Made by a program: the position numbers and the translations under genes
The notes under the pieces: generated by a model
The model's database searches: none
What the model saw: only the letters and a program-made list of their open reading frames with translations
Told to the model about the DNA's origin: nothing
From: Candidatus Yanofskybacteria bacterium RIFOXYD1_FULL_42_10
GTDB taxonomy: Bacteria; Patescibacteriota; Minisyncoccia; 2-02-FULL-40-12; GWA2-44-9
Assembly: GCA_001795975.1 (NCBI GenBank)
Contig: MGLG01000003.1
Span: 1 to 5,055, forward strand
Length of the DNA: 5,055 nt
Reading direction: 5' to 3'
In this document: in pieces, positions 4,952-5,055 of the stretch
How the letters are laid out: each line of letters starts with the position of its first letter
Numbering within the stretch: position 1 is the first letter of the stretch

Positions 4952-5026
4952 TGGTGCCCTCGGGAGGAATCGGACCCCCAATTTTCCCTTAGGACGGGAG
5001 TGTTATATCCATTTAACTACGAGGGC
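4952..5026 (-). tRNA. tRNA-Arg(CCU), with encoded CCA and unusual bases
   Basis: The cloverleaf has acceptor GCCCTCG with CGAGGGC, D stem GTTA/TAAC, anticodon stem CTCCC/GGGAA around loop GTCCTAA, a 4-nt variable loop, T stem GGGGG/CCTCC, A73 and CCA. Anticodon CCT reads arginine codon AGG, and the D loop has the A20 typical of arginine tRNAs. Oddities are a T loop reading TCCGATT (C at position 55, usually U), a C27-A43 mismatch and G at position 32. The folding is otherwise good, so it is probably functional. No convincing promoter is seen in the remaining 29 nt to the window edge, so transcription likely begins upstream of the window. Confidence 0.92.
4957..4961 (-). promoter_or_regulatory. 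Possible cca ribosome-binding site inside the tRNA-Arg acceptor stem
   Basis: GAGGG in the 3' acceptor strand of tRNA-Arg lies 9 nt before the cca ATG and is the only purine-rich Shine-Dalgarno candidate there. If used, it would be available only on transcripts in which the tRNA has not been folded or cut away. Processing at the tRNA 3' end would leave an almost leaderless cca mRNA. Confidence 0.35.
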
Positions 5027-5055
5027 GTTAATAATAAGTTGATTAAGTATGTCAT

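Noticed and set aside
5027..5055. Promoter for tRNA-Arg at the window edge (ATGACA and TATTAT)
   Set aside because: The two boxes are only 13 nt apart and the -10 would place the start inside the tRNA, so the spacing does not work.
1..5055. CRISPR array, rRNA, integrase or transposase
   Set aside because: No evenly spaced direct repeats, no rRNA-like segments and no recombinase motifs were found on either strand.

Overview
The window looks like a chromosomal segment of a small-genome, AT-rich bacterium, most likely a member of the Candidate Phyla Radiation (Patescibacteria, Parcubacteria-like). That placement is an inference. It rests on the style of the DsbA-like protein (charged, KKER-type cytoplasmic tail before one membrane anchor), the DsbA/VKOR pairing in place of DsbB, very tight packing of tRNAs with protein genes, and short GC-rich palindromes in otherwise AT-rich spacers. 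No rRNA or other decisive marker is present.

Right half (about 2045-5026, all minus strand), in transcription order: tRNA-Arg(CCU), a CCA-adding tRNA nucleotidyltransferase, tRNA-Pro(CGG), a membrane-anchored DsbA-like thiol oxidoreductase, a VKOR-family membrane protein overlapping it by 50 nt, and tRNA-Ala(CGC). A strong hairpin that works in both directions ends the cluster. It holds two functional pairs: a tRNA 3'-end enzyme between tRNA genes, and a complete disulfide-forming couple in which VKOR would reoxidise the DsbA-like protein. The couple has its own extended -10 promoter and a leader carrying two adjacent inverted repeats.

Middle (about 1316-2004): a GC-rich inverted-repeat patch, a doubtful 29-codon ORF, and then an isolated plus-strand gene for a 95-residue zinc-ribbon protein of unknown function. 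That gene has an excellent promoter, a clear Shine-Dalgarno and its own terminator, and it converges on the tRNA/disulfide cluster.

Left part (1-1315): a minus-strand gene for a soluble putative zinc metalloprotease (HEMLH plus downstream NEAVTE) sits between two long inverted arms. The outer 30 nt and inner 28 nt of the arms are nearly identical, but each arm carries a different palindromic core at the same point. This is the strongest sign of a mobile or repeat-derived structure here. Beyond it is the start of a minus-strand peroxiredoxin-like gene, cut by the window edge, with a good promoter that has a dyad over its -10 box. Peroxiredoxin and DsbA/VKOR give the segment a partial thiol-redox flavour, but nothing shows that they are co-regulated.
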